Translations under genes and position numbers: made by a program
The notes under the pieces: generated by a model
What the model was told of the DNA's origin: nothing
Databases searched by the model: none
Seen by the model: only the letters and a program-made list of their open reading frames with translations
Source: Deinococcus koreensis
GTDB taxonomy: Bacteria; Deinococcota; Deinococci; Deinococcales; Deinococcaceae
DNA: 64,000 nt
NCBI RefSeq assembly: GCF_002901445.1
Contig: NZ_PPPD01000001.1
Coordinates: 682,001 to 746,000, forward strand
Direction of reading: 5' to 3'
Shown: piece after piece, positions 51,357 to 61,554 of the stretch
How positions within the stretch are numbered: the stretch's first letter is position 1
How the letters are laid out: each line of letters begins with the position of its first letter

Positions 51357-52637
51357 TCAGGGCGCCTTCCTGACGGCCAGGTAGGTATAGGCAGTGAAAT
51401 AGCCGGGCAGCCGGTAGCCTGCGAAATTCGAGGCGGCGGCGTAGAAGCCGAGCGTGGTCTCGTTCACAAAGGCGGGCAGGTCACCCACCACCTCGTAGTC
51501 CCGGCGCATCGTGCCGCCATCGCCGTAGGTCGTGCCGATCGGCTGTATCCACCCTTCCTCCCCCTGGGTGTAGGGAACGGCCGAGATCTCCGTCAGGCTG
51601 TCCAGAGCGGGCGACACCCTGACCACCAGCGTCACTCTCGGCCTTGTTCCAGGCACCAGCAAGACCGATGCCGGTTCGAAGGAGGTCTGAACCAGGAGCA
51701 GCTTTTCCTTGATCGTGACCGGGGCGCTGGCCAGGTCAATGCCGTTCTGGCTGACGATCAGCGTATACGAGCGTGGCCCCGGACGGAGGGAGTAGTCGGA
51801 TGGGACGTCAGGCGCCGATATCCTGATGTTCTGGGGACTCGCGGCGCCAGGGAGTATGAGACTGGTCGTCTCCAGCTTCAGGCCACTGGTCTCGCCCTCA
51901 GCGACCACCAGCCGCAGGTCGACCGCCCCGCTGACGTTCTTGAAGGTGGCCGCCAGGGTGGCGCTCTGCTTATGAAAGATTTCCAGACTGCTCTGCCCCA
52001 GCGTCAGGCTGGGCTGGGCCGAGGCCACGCAGGTGATCCTGGGATTGGCCCAGTCGGCGTGGTCGAAGTCCTTGCCGTTGCCGGCGTCCGTGACCACCAG
52101 TCGCAGTTCCTGCTTGCCGGTGATGTCCAGGCTCGGCCGCTTCGTCGCGCTGCTCCCCGTCATCGTGCCCGAGTCGTAGGCTTTCACCCCGTCCAGGTAC
52201 ACCTGGAACACCACGCTGCCCCTGCTGCCCACTTCGTCGTCCACGCCGATATCGGCGGTGAAGCGCACACAGCTGGCCCCCGTCCCCTTCAGGCTGTAGC
52301 GCACGTCACTGCCGGCATGAACGCCTAGACCTTTCTTGTAGGTCACGCCGTTCAGGGTGATGACCCGGCCGTCGTTCGCTCCCTGTTCGCCGTTGGAACG
52401 GTCGATCTCCAGGGGGCCCCAGCCGTTGGTGGCCGAGAGGATCGGCTCGTAGAACAGCGTGTTCTCGCCGGGCGTCAGGGCCTGGGAGGTGAGCTGGGTG
52501 TCTGGCCGGGTGTAGGTCCACGGGTAATCCGCCCCGTTCGCGTAGGGGTTTTCCGAGGCTGGAGTGGGGCTCTGTGAGCAGCCGGCGAGGAGGGTTGTCA
52601 CGACGAGACCGGAGGCGAGCAGAGGAGGTCGTAGCAT
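51357..52637 (-). CDS. NPCBM-domain lipoprotein (first copy)
   Basis: A 426-residue exported protein. The lipobox is TLLAGC (residues about 15-20). An NPCBM/NEW2 domain covers about 50-205 ([41 protein letters not shown]), a fold that binds polysaccharides in glycoside hydrolases. The C-terminal half holds Ig-like beta segments. The first 205 or so codons are almost identical in DNA to the copy at 53108-54844; the rest is different. A Shine-Dalgarno aaggag lies before the ATG. Confidence 0.82.
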   Translation of the reverse strand: MLRPPLLASGLVVTTLLAGCSQSPTPASENPYANGADYPWTYTRPDTQLTSQALTPGENTLFYEPILSATNGWGPLEIDRSNGEQGANDGRVITLNGVTYKKGLGVHAGSDVRYSLKGTGASCVRFTADIGVDDEVGSRGSVVFQVYLDGVKAYDSGTMTGSSATKRPSLDITGKQELRLVVTDAGNGKDFDHADWANPRITCVASAQPSLTLGQSSLEIFHKQSATLAATFKNVSGAVDLRLVVAEGETSGLKLETTSLILPGAASPQNIRISAPDVPSDYSLRPGPRSYTLIVSQNGIDLASAPVTIKEKLLLVQTSFEPASVLLVPGTRPRVTLVVRVSPALDSLTEISAVPYTQGEEGWIQPIGTTYGDGGTMRRDYEVVGDLPAFVNETTLGFYAAASNFAGYRLPGYFTAYTYLAVRKAP

Positions 52638-52680
52638 GGTGCTCCTTGTGGCCGGGGGGCCGCGTCGAACAGACGCCTGG
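52018..52680. repeat. Duplicated block, copy 1 (NPCBM coding region)
   Basis: From the ACTG around 52018 to about 45 bases upstream of the ATG at 52637 the sequence matches 54225-54890 with only scattered differences. It includes the 5' leader with its ribosome site, so the duplication covers promoter-proximal sequence as well as the N-terminal half of the gene. Confidence 0.8.
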
Positions 52681-53107
52681 AAAACATGTCTGTCGGTTGT
52701 TTCGTCTCTGGCTCTTCGCGCCGGGCACTGCTTCCACGGGGCGGGGTGATGTGGATCGTCTCTCAATTTACCCCTCTCCTGCTTGTCTCGTCGGCTCGTC
52801 TCGTCGGCGGGGCCCACCGCAGGCTGACGTGGTCGATGGATGGCAACGAAGGTCGGCCCTGTCCTGGAGCCGGGGTCGAGATCAGCCAGGAGAGGTGATC
52901 CAGAGGGCAAGAAGACACTCGGATCAGACAGGGAGGTGACCGCACGAGACGTTGGACGCAGGAACCCGCTCTGAGGCCCCAGTGCTGCCAGGTTCCAGAA
53001 CCACCATCTGAGCTGCCCAGAGTCTGTGGCACCACAAGATTCAAACCTGGCGACAGGAAAGCGGGCAGCCGTCAGGTTCACAGCTGCCCACAGAGATCAG
53101 GGCACGT
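52681..53107. other. Intergenic region between the two NPCBM genes
   Basis: About 430 bases without a convincing gene. It holds a partial repeat of gtctcgtcggc (at about 52788 and 52801). No hairpin terminator was seen for the 53108-54844 gene in it. Confidence 0.45.
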
Positions 53108-54844
53108 TCAGGGCAGGAGGCGGATGGTTTCGCTCCCGGTCACGACGATGCGGTTCTTAGAATCGACTTTCACATCGCCAGCGCCCTTCGGCGGGAAGAC
53201 GAACCCTGTGCCGCTGGTGCCGAAGCTCAGATCTTGAGACAGGGTCGGGGTGAAACGAGCGAGAACCCCGCCACTCGGTGATCCGGCCCCAACAACAACC
53301 TTGCCGTCAGTCTGAAGGGCCAGTGAGCTCACACTGTTGGAGTCGTAGGCTTCGCCAGAGCGGAACTCGGCTGTTGCAGTGGGTGCACCGTTGGGCGCAC
53401 GCCGTTCAATGTAGCTTGTTGTGTTGCCCCGACCAACCGAACCGCCTATATACATCCCGCCATCAGAGGCCACAGCGACAGCATTAAAAGTGCTGTAACT
53501 GTACTGATTAAAGCCTCCGCTCCCCAGGAACGTGAGGTCGAGCTGTCCATCCCTGGTGAAGCGGACAACGGCTGCGGCGGAATAGAACTCATTGGATTCG
53601 CCCACTCCTACAATTCTGCCGTCAGGGGACAGGGCGGCAGCATAGAACTGGTCATTGGGCCGGATCTTATAGGTCGAGTTGAATGCCGTGCCATCTACAA
53701 ACGTGACACCCGCTGTTCCGAAGGTGGCGTCCAGGGTTCCCTCAGGCACCAGACGGGCCACCATGAAATCGCGTGAAGAATAGACCGTGCCCACAGGGTT
53801 GAGATAAGACCGGGATGCCGAGCCGATCAACACGATGTTTCCGCTCTGCTGCACCACTACATCACGCAGTTCGGCACTCTCCGTGCCGGCGAACACCGGC
53901 CGAACCACGCCCCCCACTCCTAAGGTGGCATCCAGAGTCAGATCGGTCTTGAAGCGGACGACGACCGGGGCATTGTTCTGCTGCCCCACCACCACCAGCT
54001 TGCCATCGGGCTGACGGGCGACGCCGTAGGCGCTCAGGGTGCCGGCCAGATTCGCACTGCCACTGCCCACCACTGCGCCACCGGTCGAAAGCCGCTTGAG
54101 GCTGAAATCGCTGCCCAGCACGACCACCGAATCGCCCGGCTCGACCACCGAGTCCACGCCACTCACGGCCACCCGGCCCGCCACACCGAACCCCGGATCA
54201 AAGGTGCCGGAGGGGCCTGTCGTCGAGGCCACGCAGGTGATCCTGGGGTTGGCCCAGTCGGCGTGGTCGAAGTCCTTGCCGTTGCCGGCGTCGGTGACAA
54301 TCAGCCGCAGTTCCTGCTTGCCGGTGATGTCCAGGCTCGGCCGCTTCGTCGCGCTGCTCCCCGTCATCGTGCCCGAGTCGTAGGCTTTCACCCCGTCCAG
54401 GTACACCTGGAACACCACGCTGCCCCTGCTGCCCACTTCGTCGTCCACGCCGATATCGGCGGTGAAGCGCACACAGCTCGCCCCCGTCCCCTTGAGGCTG
54501 TAGCGCACGTCACTGCCGGCGTGCACGCCGAGACCTTTCTTGTACACCATACCGTTCAAGGTAATGACTCGGCCATCGTTGGGGCCCTGTTCACCGTTGG
54601 AACGGTCGATTTCCAGCGGGCCCCAGCCGTTGGTGGCCGAGAGGATCGGCTCGTAGAACAGCGTGTTCTCGCCGGGCGTCAGGGCCTGGGAGGTGAGCTG
54701 GGTGTCTGGCCGGGTGTAGGTCCACGGGTAATCCGCCCCGTTCGCGTAGGGGTTTTCCGAGGCTGGAGTGGGGCTCTGTGAGCAGCTATACAGCGAGAGC
54801 GATACGAGAAGGCCAATGACGACTTTGTGCGGGGATCGGGACAT
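53108..54844 (-). CDS. NPCBM-domain lipoprotein with beta-propeller repeats (second copy)
   Basis: A 578-residue exported protein. The signal has a lipobox-like SLYSC; the NPCBM domain (about 50-205) is nearly the same as in the first copy. The C-terminal 370 residues are built of delta-60-type repeats ([44 protein letters not shown]), which form a beta-propeller. The binding partner is unknown. The same N-terminal module is thus joined to two different C-terminal units. Confidence 0.82.
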   Translation of the reverse strand: MSRSPHKVVIGLLVSLSLYSCSQSPTPASENPYANGADYPWTYTRPDTQLTSQALTPGENTLFYEPILSATNGWGPLEIDRSNGEQGPNDGRVITLNGMVYKKGLGVHAGSDVRYSLKGTGASCVRFTADIGVDDEVGSRGSVVFQVYLDGVKAYDSGTMTGSSATKRPSLDITGKQELRLIVTDAGNGKDFDHADWANPRITCVASTTGPSGTFDPGFGVAGRVAVSGVDSVVEPGDSVVVLGSDFSLKRLSTGGAVVGSGSANLAGTLSAYGVARQPDGKLVVVGQQNNAPVVVRFKTDLTLDATLGVGGVVRPVFAGTESAELRDVVVQQSGNIVLIGSASRSYLNPVGTVYSSRDFMVARLVPEGTLDATFGTAGVTFVDGTAFNSTYKIRPNDQFYAAALSPDGRIVGVGESNEFYSAAAVVRFTRDGQLDLTFLGSGGFNQYSYSTFNAVAVASDGGMYIGGSVGRGNTTSYIERRAPNGAPTATAEFRSGEAYDSNSVSSLALQTDGKVVVGAGSPSGGVLARFTPTLSQDLSFGTSGTGFVFPPKGAGDVKVDSKNRIVVTGSETIRLLP

Positions 54845-54890
54845 GGTGCTCCTTATGGCTAGAGGCCGCGCCCGTGAGGCGCCTGGAATT
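54225..54890. repeat. Duplicated block, copy 2 (NPCBM coding region)
   Basis: Second copy of the block at 52018-52680. The high identity including synonymous sites suggests a recent duplication or ongoing gene conversion. Confidence 0.8.
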
Positions 54891-55041
54891 TGAGAGTTCG
54901 GAATCTCACTATGCCTCCGAGGCCACTGGCCCACTCACCCATCTGGGGGCAGAAGTGTTGGGTTTTTCTCAATCGCCTTCCCACGAATCCGTCAGGACGG
55001 TGGGCCATCCATCCCCTGCTGAGCGTGAAATAGTGCCGGGC

Positions 55042-56066
<1,025 letters not shown>

Positions 56067-56070
<4 letters not shown>

Positions 56071-56912
56071 GCGGCCGCCCAGACGACGCATCCCCGCCGA
56101 CCCCGGCCCCCGACGCCGCGCCGCCCACCGGCCGTCCGGCGCCCGCACCCGGAGGCCGACCCAAGATGATGGTCGATCTCGACCCCAGCGGGCAGGTCAC
56201 GGGGCGCGAGGCCGACCGGGCCAACCGGCAGTTCCTGAACTACGCCTTCTTCAAGCTCGATCCGGCGTTCCGCCGCCTGCCGGGCGCCGAGCGCGAGGAA
56301 CTCAAGGCCGAGTTCCTGGCCGCCGCGCAGGGCTGGGTGGGCGACGCCCCGGCGGAAAAGGGCCTGATCCTGCGCCCCTACTCGCTGGTGGGCGTGCGGG
56401 CCGACGTGGATTTCATGCTCTGGCGGATCGCCTTCGACGTGCGCGAGTTTCAGGACGCCCAGGCGCGGCTCAACCGCACCCGCCTGATGGGCTACCTGAC
56501 CCAGCCCTTCAACTTCGTGAGCATGAACAAGCGCAGCCAGTACGTGAACCGCATCGAAGGCAGCGGGCACGGGCTGGAGATCCTGCCGGGGCAGGGGCAG
56601 TACCTGTTCATCTACCCCTTCATCAAGACCCGTCCCTGGTACGACCTGACGCCCCATTCCCGCCAGGGCATGATGGACGAACACATCCACGCCAGCGCGC
56701 CGTTCAAGGGCGTGCGGATCAACACGAGCTACTCCTACGGCATCGACGACCAGGAGTTCGTGGTGAGCTTCGACTCCGACCATCCGCAGGAATTCGTCGA
56801 TCTGGTGCACCGCCTGCGCTACACGGAAGCCAGCATGTACACCCTGCGCGACACGCCCATGTTCACCTGCGTGAAGAAGGAACTGGCGGGCGTGCTGGAC
56901 GATCTGGGATAA
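56067..56912 (+). CDS. hemQ: Coproheme decarboxylase, chlorite-dismutase family
   Basis: A 281-residue protein of the Cld/HemQ family, which decarboxylates coproheme to haem b in the coproporphyrin-dependent pathway of Gram-positives and Deinococcota. After a proline-rich 32-residue lead it shows [51 protein letters not shown] and [14 protein letters not shown], then [36 protein letters not shown]. The GTG start overlaps the AKR stop (GTGA). Confidence 0.92.
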
Positions 56913-56920
56913 GAGGCGAT

Positions 56921-56978
56921 GGGCTGTGAGCTGTGGGCTATGAGCACCGCCTCGCTCATAGCCCACAGCTCATAGCCC
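56921..56978. repeat. Hairpin repeat between hemQ and the response regulator
   Basis: A 24-base stem (56921-56944 / 56955-56978) with one G-T pair, built of the words gggctatgag and ctcatagccc, and a 10-base loop. It lies between the convergent hemQ and response-regulator genes and probably terminates both. The family is the same as the hairpin at 34350. Confidence 0.8.
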
Positions 56979-56985
56979 CCGTCCC

Positions 56986-57648
56986 TCACACCTCGACCCC
57001 GTCCAGACTGGCGATGCCGTGCTTGAGCGCGTACAGCGCGGCCTGGGTGCGGCTGTCCAGGCCCAGCTTGCTCAGCAGGCGGCTCACGTGGGTCTTCACG
57101 GTCGCCTCGGAGACGTCCTGGTCGCGGGCGATGTCCTTGTTGGAATAGCCGTGGGCGATCAGCTGCAGCACGATGGTTTCCTTGGGGGTCAGGGTCTCGC
57201 GCATCTCGCCGCCCCGGAAGTCACGCACCAGGCGGCGGGCCGCTTCCGGGTGGAGCCGCACCTCACCGCGCGCGGCGGCGTGGATGGCCTCGGCCAGCGT
57301 GTCCGAGGAGGCGTCCTTGAGCATGTAGGAGATCGCGCCGGCCTCGATGGCGCCGTTGACCTTGTGCTCCTCCAGGGTGCTGGTCAGGGCGATCACCTCG
57401 GTCTCAGGCAGGCGGCGGCGCAGGTGCCGGGTGGCGGTGATGCCGTCCATCACGGGCATCATCAGATCCATGATGACCACGTCGGGGATCAGCCGCTCGG
57501 CCTCGGCCAGGGCTTCCTCGCCGTTGGCGGCCTCCCCGACCACCTCGATGAGCGGGTCGAGGCCCAGGAACAGTTTCAGCCCCTGGCGCACGACGGCGTG
57601 GTCATCGACGAGCAGGACACTGACGGGTGGGTTGGCGGGTAGGGTCAT
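56986..57648 (-). CDS. NarL/LuxR-type response regulator
   Basis: A 220-residue two-component regulator. Receiver domain: LLVDDHAVVRQGLK, phospho-acceptor Asp61 (VIMDLMMP), ALTSTLEEHKV. LuxR HTH domain: LTPKETIVLQLIAHGYSNKDIARDQDVSEATVKTHVSRLLSKLGL. The ATG at 57648 has an aggagg site. It lies 32 bases behind the DUF4097 gene and should be the output of the histidine kinase upstream. Confidence 0.93.
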   Translation of the reverse strand: MTLPANPPVSVLLVDDHAVVRQGLKLFLGLDPLIEVVGEAANGEEALAEAERLIPDVVIMDLMMPVMDGITATRHLRRRLPETEVIALTSTLEEHKVNGAIEAGAISYMLKDASSDTLAEAIHAAARGEVRLHPEAARRLVRDFRGGEMRETLTPKETIVLQLIAHGYSNKDIARDQDVSEATVKTHVSRLLSKLGLDSRTQAALYALKHGIASLDGVEV

Positions 57649-57680
57649 GGGGCGGGCCTCCTGGGGAAAGGTGAAGAGGG

Positions 57681-58790
57681 TCAGGGTCTGGAGCTGGAGC
57701 CGGGCGGCACTTCGGAGGGCGCCTCAGGCGGAGGCGGAACCTCGACCGGCTGGCCGTCCAGGGTCTGCAGGGCGAAGTCGCCGCTGCTGCTGTCCACGAA
57801 CACGTCGAGCTGCGGCGCGGTGGCGGGCGGCGTGCCGGGCGGGAGGGTGAGGGTGTCGCGGTCGGTGAAGCGCACCCGGACGCGCAGGGTCGGGGGCACG
57901 CGCAGGGTCACGTCCCCGCTCTGGGTGCGGATGTCGAGGTTGCCGCCCAGGGTGCCGGGCGGGGCGCTCACGGTCACGTCTCCGCTGGCGGTCGTGACGC
58001 TGCCCCGCTGGTGGACGCCCGGCAGGGTCAGGCGCACGTCGCCGCTGAGGCTGCCCACGCCGAGCGCCTGCAGCCGCGCGCCCGCCAGGTTCAGGGAGAG
58101 GTCGCCGCTCTGGGTGTTCACGCGCAGCGCCTCGGGGCTGGCGCCGGGGCTCGCGGTCACGGCGATGTCCCCACTGGCGCTGATCAGCGAGAACGGCCCG
58201 CCGGCCCGGCCCGGTAGGGTCACGGCCTGGCTTCCGCTGGAGGTGCGAACCGTCAGGGCGCGCAGCCGCAGCGGCACGAGGTTCAGCGTCTGGGCGCCGC
58301 TGCTGGTCTGGGTGCTCAGGGTGAGCGGAATGCGGCGGGTCAGGGCCAGGCTCAGGCGGTGCTGCAGGGGTTCGGGGCCGCCCACGACCACCCGACCCCG
58401 GTCAAAGGGCTGGCCCTGCAGCGGCTGGACGCGCAGCCCCAGCGAGGCGCTGAGCTGCCGGCCACGGCGCTGGGCCTCCACGCTCAGGGGATTGCGGTCG
58501 CGGTGAACCGCGCGGCCGCTCAGCACCTGCGGGCTGCCCGGCGGCAGGGCCCCCAGGTCGATGTCCACCCGGTCGCCCTCCAGGCGCAGGGTGGCGGAGC
58601 CGGCGAGGTCGCGGGGCAACGGGCCGTCGAGCGGCAGGGAGACGGGGGTGGTCACGCCCAGCAGGCCCGGCGTGGGCACCGGCGTGACGCCGCGCCAGGT
58701 GAGCACGCTGCCCAGCCCGGCCAGCAGCAGCCCCAGCGCCATGCGCGCCAGCACGGGCGGCAGCGGGCGGGTCGGCGGGCTGAAGGTCAC
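57681..58790 (-). CDS. DUF4097-type membrane-anchored beta-helix protein
   Basis: A 369-residue protein with an N-terminal hydrophobic segment (about 15-35: MALGLLLAGLGSVLTW) and repeats of the DUF4097 fold, e.g. LRVNTQSGDLSLNLAGARLQALGVGSLSGDVRLTLPG and ITTASGDVTVSAPPG. It ends in a Pro/Ser-rich tail. Such proteins occur next to LiaRS/VraSR-like envelope-stress systems. The GTG start (58790) overlaps the stop of the kinase (GTGA). Confidence 0.8.
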   Translation of the reverse strand: MTFSPPTRPLPPVLARMALGLLLAGLGSVLTWRGVTPVPTPGLLGVTTPVSLPLDGPLPRDLAGSATLRLEGDRVDIDLGALPPGSPQVLSGRAVHRDRNPLSVEAQRRGRQLSASLGLRVQPLQGQPFDRGRVVVGGPEPLQHRLSLALTRRIPLTLSTQTSSGAQTLNLVPLRLRALTVRTSSGSQAVTLPGRAGGPFSLISASGDIAVTASPGASPEALRVNTQSGDLSLNLAGARLQALGVGSLSGDVRLTLPGVHQRGSVTTASGDVTVSAPPGTLGGNLDIRTQSGDVTLRVPPTLRVRVRFTDRDTLTLPPGTPPATAPQLDVFVDSSSGDFALQTLDGQPVEVPPPPEAPSEVPPGSSSRP

Positions 58791-60613
58791 CGTGACCCCC
58801 GGGGGGCGGGCAGGTCGGGGGCCGTGCTCCCGGAAGCGGCACTGGGCTCACCACTGGGCGGGGCGGACTCAGGGCCGGGGGGCAGGCGCAGCTCTGCCTG
58901 AACAGGGGCGTCCACGGGCAGCCGCAGCGTGACCTGCGTGCCGGCGCCGGGCGCGCTGCGGACCTCCAGCCCGCCGCCGACCCCCGCCGCCCGCTCGCGC
59001 ATGGACCGCTGGCCCAGGGTGCCGCTGCGCGGGGCGGCCGGGTCGAACCCCCGCCCGTCGTCGCGCACGCTGAGGATGACCTGCTGGCCGTCCTCGTGGA
59101 CATCCAGCCAGACCTGGGTGGCCCGGGCGTGCTTGACGATGTTGTGCATGGCTTCCTGGGCCACCCGGTAGGCGGCGGCCTGGGCGTCGGGGCCCAGGCG
59201 CGGCTCGGTCTTCAGCTCGGCATGCACGGTGAGCCCGTGGCGGGCCTCCAGGGCGTGGGCGTGCTGGCGCAGCGCGGCGACCAGGCCGCCCTCCTCCAGC
59301 GCGTCGGGGCGCAGGCTGAAGAGCAGCGCCTTCATCTCGGAGACCCCGCCCTCGGCCAGCCGGATGGTGTATTCCAGGCTGGCGCGCGTGCGCTCCGGGT
59401 CGAGTTCCAGGGTGGCGCGGGCGGTCTTGGCCCCCAGGGTGATGCCGTACAGCGCCTGGGCCACCGAGTCGTGCAGCTCTCGGGCCAGCCGCGCCCGCTC
59501 CTGTTCGCCCGCCCGCGCGCCCGCCCGCTCGATCAGCTGCGCGGCGTGCAGGGCCGTGCCCGCGTGATCCGCGATGCTCAGCAGAAAGGCCAGCTCCTCG
59601 CTGCCGGGCCGCACGCCCGGCGCATACAGGGCCCGCAGCACCCCGCCGTCGGGCACGCCCGCCGAGGGGGGCAGGGCCACCGGCAGGGTCGCCAGCAGCG
59701 CGCCGTCCACGCTGCGGCGCACGTCGGCCTCGCCGGGGGCCGGTCGGCGGTCGGGCCGCCCGCCCAGCGCCTGGGCGTCGGGGCCGCTGCCGGCGCGCAG
59801 GGTGCCGTCCGGGGCTACCAGCGCGACGGCGTGGGCGGTGCTGGCCGCGCGGGCCTGGGCGGTCAGGTCCTGCAGGGTGGCGCCCAGGTCGTCGCCCAGG
59901 GCCACCCGGCCGGCGGCGCGGCGCAGGGCCACCACCTCGCGGCGGGCGGCCTCGGCGCCGGGGTCGCGGGCCAGCAGCGCCACCGCCAGGCGCGTCCACA
60001 TCCGTCCCAGCAGGTTGACCACCCCGGCCGTGACCACCAGCCCCCCCGCCCCCAGCAGCAGCAGCCCCAGGACGCCCAGCGGGCTGGGCCGCAGCGTCCA
60101 CTCGCCCCACATCACCGGCAGAGCGCCGGGGTTCATCAGCCACAGCGGCGAGGCCAGCCCCAGCAGGCACACGGCCGCCAGCGTGCCGACCACCAGCCAG
60201 CACAGCAGCGCCAGCGGCAGCTGGATCAGGTGGAAGAGCAGCGTGCGGTAGGTCACGGGGTCGGCCAGCGTGGCGCGTAGCCAGGGCAGCACGCCCGGAT
60301 ACTCGGGGGGCAGGGGCCGGGCGAAGCGCACCCCCAGCAGCCCGGCCAGCAGGCGCTGCAGGTCGCCCAGGCCGCCCACCAGCCACAGGGTGCCCAGCAG
60401 GAAGGCGGCGCCGATCAGCAGCCAGAGCGTCAGCACCCCGGCCACCACGCCCCCCACGAGCAGCCCGGTGATCAGCCCGCCAGCCGGCAGGGCCAGCAGC
60501 AGGTACAGGGCCGTGCGGTAGGTGCGGGCGTCGAGCAGTTCGGCCAGCAGCCCGCCGGCGCTGCCCAGGCGGCCCTCCCCTGCTCCAGTCCCGGTGCCCA
60601 TCCGCTCCATCAT
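58787..60613 (-). CDS. Sensor histidine kinase, NarX-like
   Basis: A 608-residue kinase. The N-terminal 260 residues hold about six hydrophobic segments; a GAF-like or HAMP-less linker (about 260-365) follows; the HisKA_3 domain has ARLARELHDSVAQALYGITLGAK with His381; the HATPase domain has VAQEAMHNIVKHARA (N box) and DDGRGFDPAAPRSGTLGQRSMRERAAGVGGGLE (G boxes). The first of a three-gene operon with DUF4097 and the regulator. The ATG at 60613 has a tacgct box 7 bases upstream. Confidence 0.92.
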   Translation of the reverse strand: MMERMGTGTGAGEGRLGSAGGLLAELLDARTYRTALYLLLALPAGGLITGLLVGGVVAGVLTLWLLIGAAFLLGTLWLVGGLGDLQRLLAGLLGVRFARPLPPEYPGVLPWLRATLADPVTYRTLLFHLIQLPLALLCWLVVGTLAAVCLLGLASPLWLMNPGALPVMWGEWTLRPSPLGVLGLLLLGAGGLVVTAGVVNLLGRMWTRLAVALLARDPGAEAARREVVALRRAAGRVALGDDLGATLQDLTAQARAASTAHAVALVAPDGTLRAGSGPDAQALGGRPDRRPAPGEADVRRSVDGALLATLPVALPPSAGVPDGGVLRALYAPGVRPGSEELAFLLSIADHAGTALHAAQLIERAGARAGEQERARLARELHDSVAQALYGITLGAKTARATLELDPERTRASLEYTIRLAEGGVSEMKALLFSLRPDALEEGGLVAALRQHAHALEARHGLTVHAELKTEPRLGPDAQAAAYRVAQEAMHNIVKHARATQVWLDVHEDGQQVILSVRDDGRGFDPAAPRSGTLGQRSMRERAAGVGGGLEVRSAPGAGTQVTLRLPVDAPVQAELRLPPGPESAPPSGEPSAASGSTAPDLPAPRGSR

Positions 60614-60688
60614 GCGACGTAGCGTAGGGGAAGCGCGGCCCGTGGGCGTCCCCCGAAAGGCGGAACGGGGCCGGCCTCCAGGGTCAGA

Positions 60689-61480
60689 TCAGCCCGGAAT
60701 CTTCAGCTTGTCGCCGGGGTGGATCAGATCCGGGTTGCTGATGTTGTTGTAATGGGCGATCTTCTTGTACTGCATGGGGTCGCCGTAGTACTTCTGGGCG
60801 ATCGCGCTGAGGCTGTCGCCGGGCTTGACGGTGTACACGGTGTCGCCGCTGGCCTGATCCTTCTCCCTGGCCAGTTCCTTGGCCCCCTGGGCCACGCGCA
60901 CGCCCGACATGTCCACGCCGGCCACGCCGCTCACGCCGCGCGCCGTCTGCTCCAGCAGGCGCAGTTCGTGGTCGTTGTCCACCACGCCGCGCAGGATCAC
61001 GGACTTGCCGCTCTGCAGCACGTCCAGCGGGTCGTCGGAGAGTTCGCCGTTGCTGCGGATGGCGTGGTTCACCGCCTTGGCGACCTTGCTGGACTCCTCC
61101 AGCTCCTTGATCTCGGCGTCGCTGACGTCACCCCCGGAGGAGGCGTTCATGTTGCCGGTGCTTACGGAGCGCTGGGGCTGGATCTCCGGGCCGCTGTCCA
61201 CGCTGGGGGTGGGCGCTGCGGGCGCGGCCTGGGCGGGGGCGCTGGCCGCCCGCTCGGTGGTCTGCTGAAAGCTCACGCCGCTGGTGTCGACGTTCTTCAC
61301 GCCGCTGATGCCCTCCGCGACCACGCGGATCAGGCTGATATAGCGCTCGTTGGGCACCGCGCCGCTGACCATGACGTCGCCGCCCTGACCGCTGACCTTG
61401 AGGCCCAGTTCCTTGAGGCGGGGCTGCTCCCAGAGGGCGTCGTTGACCCGCTCTGCCGTGCTCTTTCCGAATGGCCACAT
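60689..61480 (-). CDS. BON-LysM protein
   Basis: A 263-residue protein with two BON domains (about 8-70 and 120-200: AKAVNHAIRSNGELSDDPLDVLQSGKSVILRGVVDNDHELRLLEQTA) and a C-terminal LysM domain (about 215-263: YTVKPGDSLSAIAQKYYGDPMQYKKIAHYNNISN). BON domains bind phospholipid, LysM binds peptidoglycan; such proteins (YgaU/Kbp-like) also bind potassium. The ATG at 61480 has a tactct box 6 bases upstream (leaderless). Confidence 0.85.
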   Translation of the reverse strand: MWPFGKSTAERVNDALWEQPRLKELGLKVSGQGGDVMVSGAVPNERYISLIRVVAEGISGVKNVDTSGVSFQQTTERAASAPAQAAPAAPTPSVDSGPEIQPQRSVSTGNMNASSGGDVSDAEIKELEESSKVAKAVNHAIRSNGELSDDPLDVLQSGKSVILRGVVDNDHELRLLEQTARGVSGVAGVDMSGVRVAQGAKELAREKDQASGDTVYTVKPGDSLSAIAQKYYGDPMQYKKIAHYNNISNPDLIHPGDKLKIPG

Positions 61481-61554
61481 AGGTCGAGAGTACACCAGAC
61501 CGCCGGGGGTCGGGGCCGGGTTCTGTGAATTCGGCTACTTTCTCTAAGGCCGGC

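Noticed and set aside
52678..52900. Short frames in the gap between the NPCBM genes
   Set aside because: No start signals and cysteine/serine-rich composition; the region is better described as intergenic.
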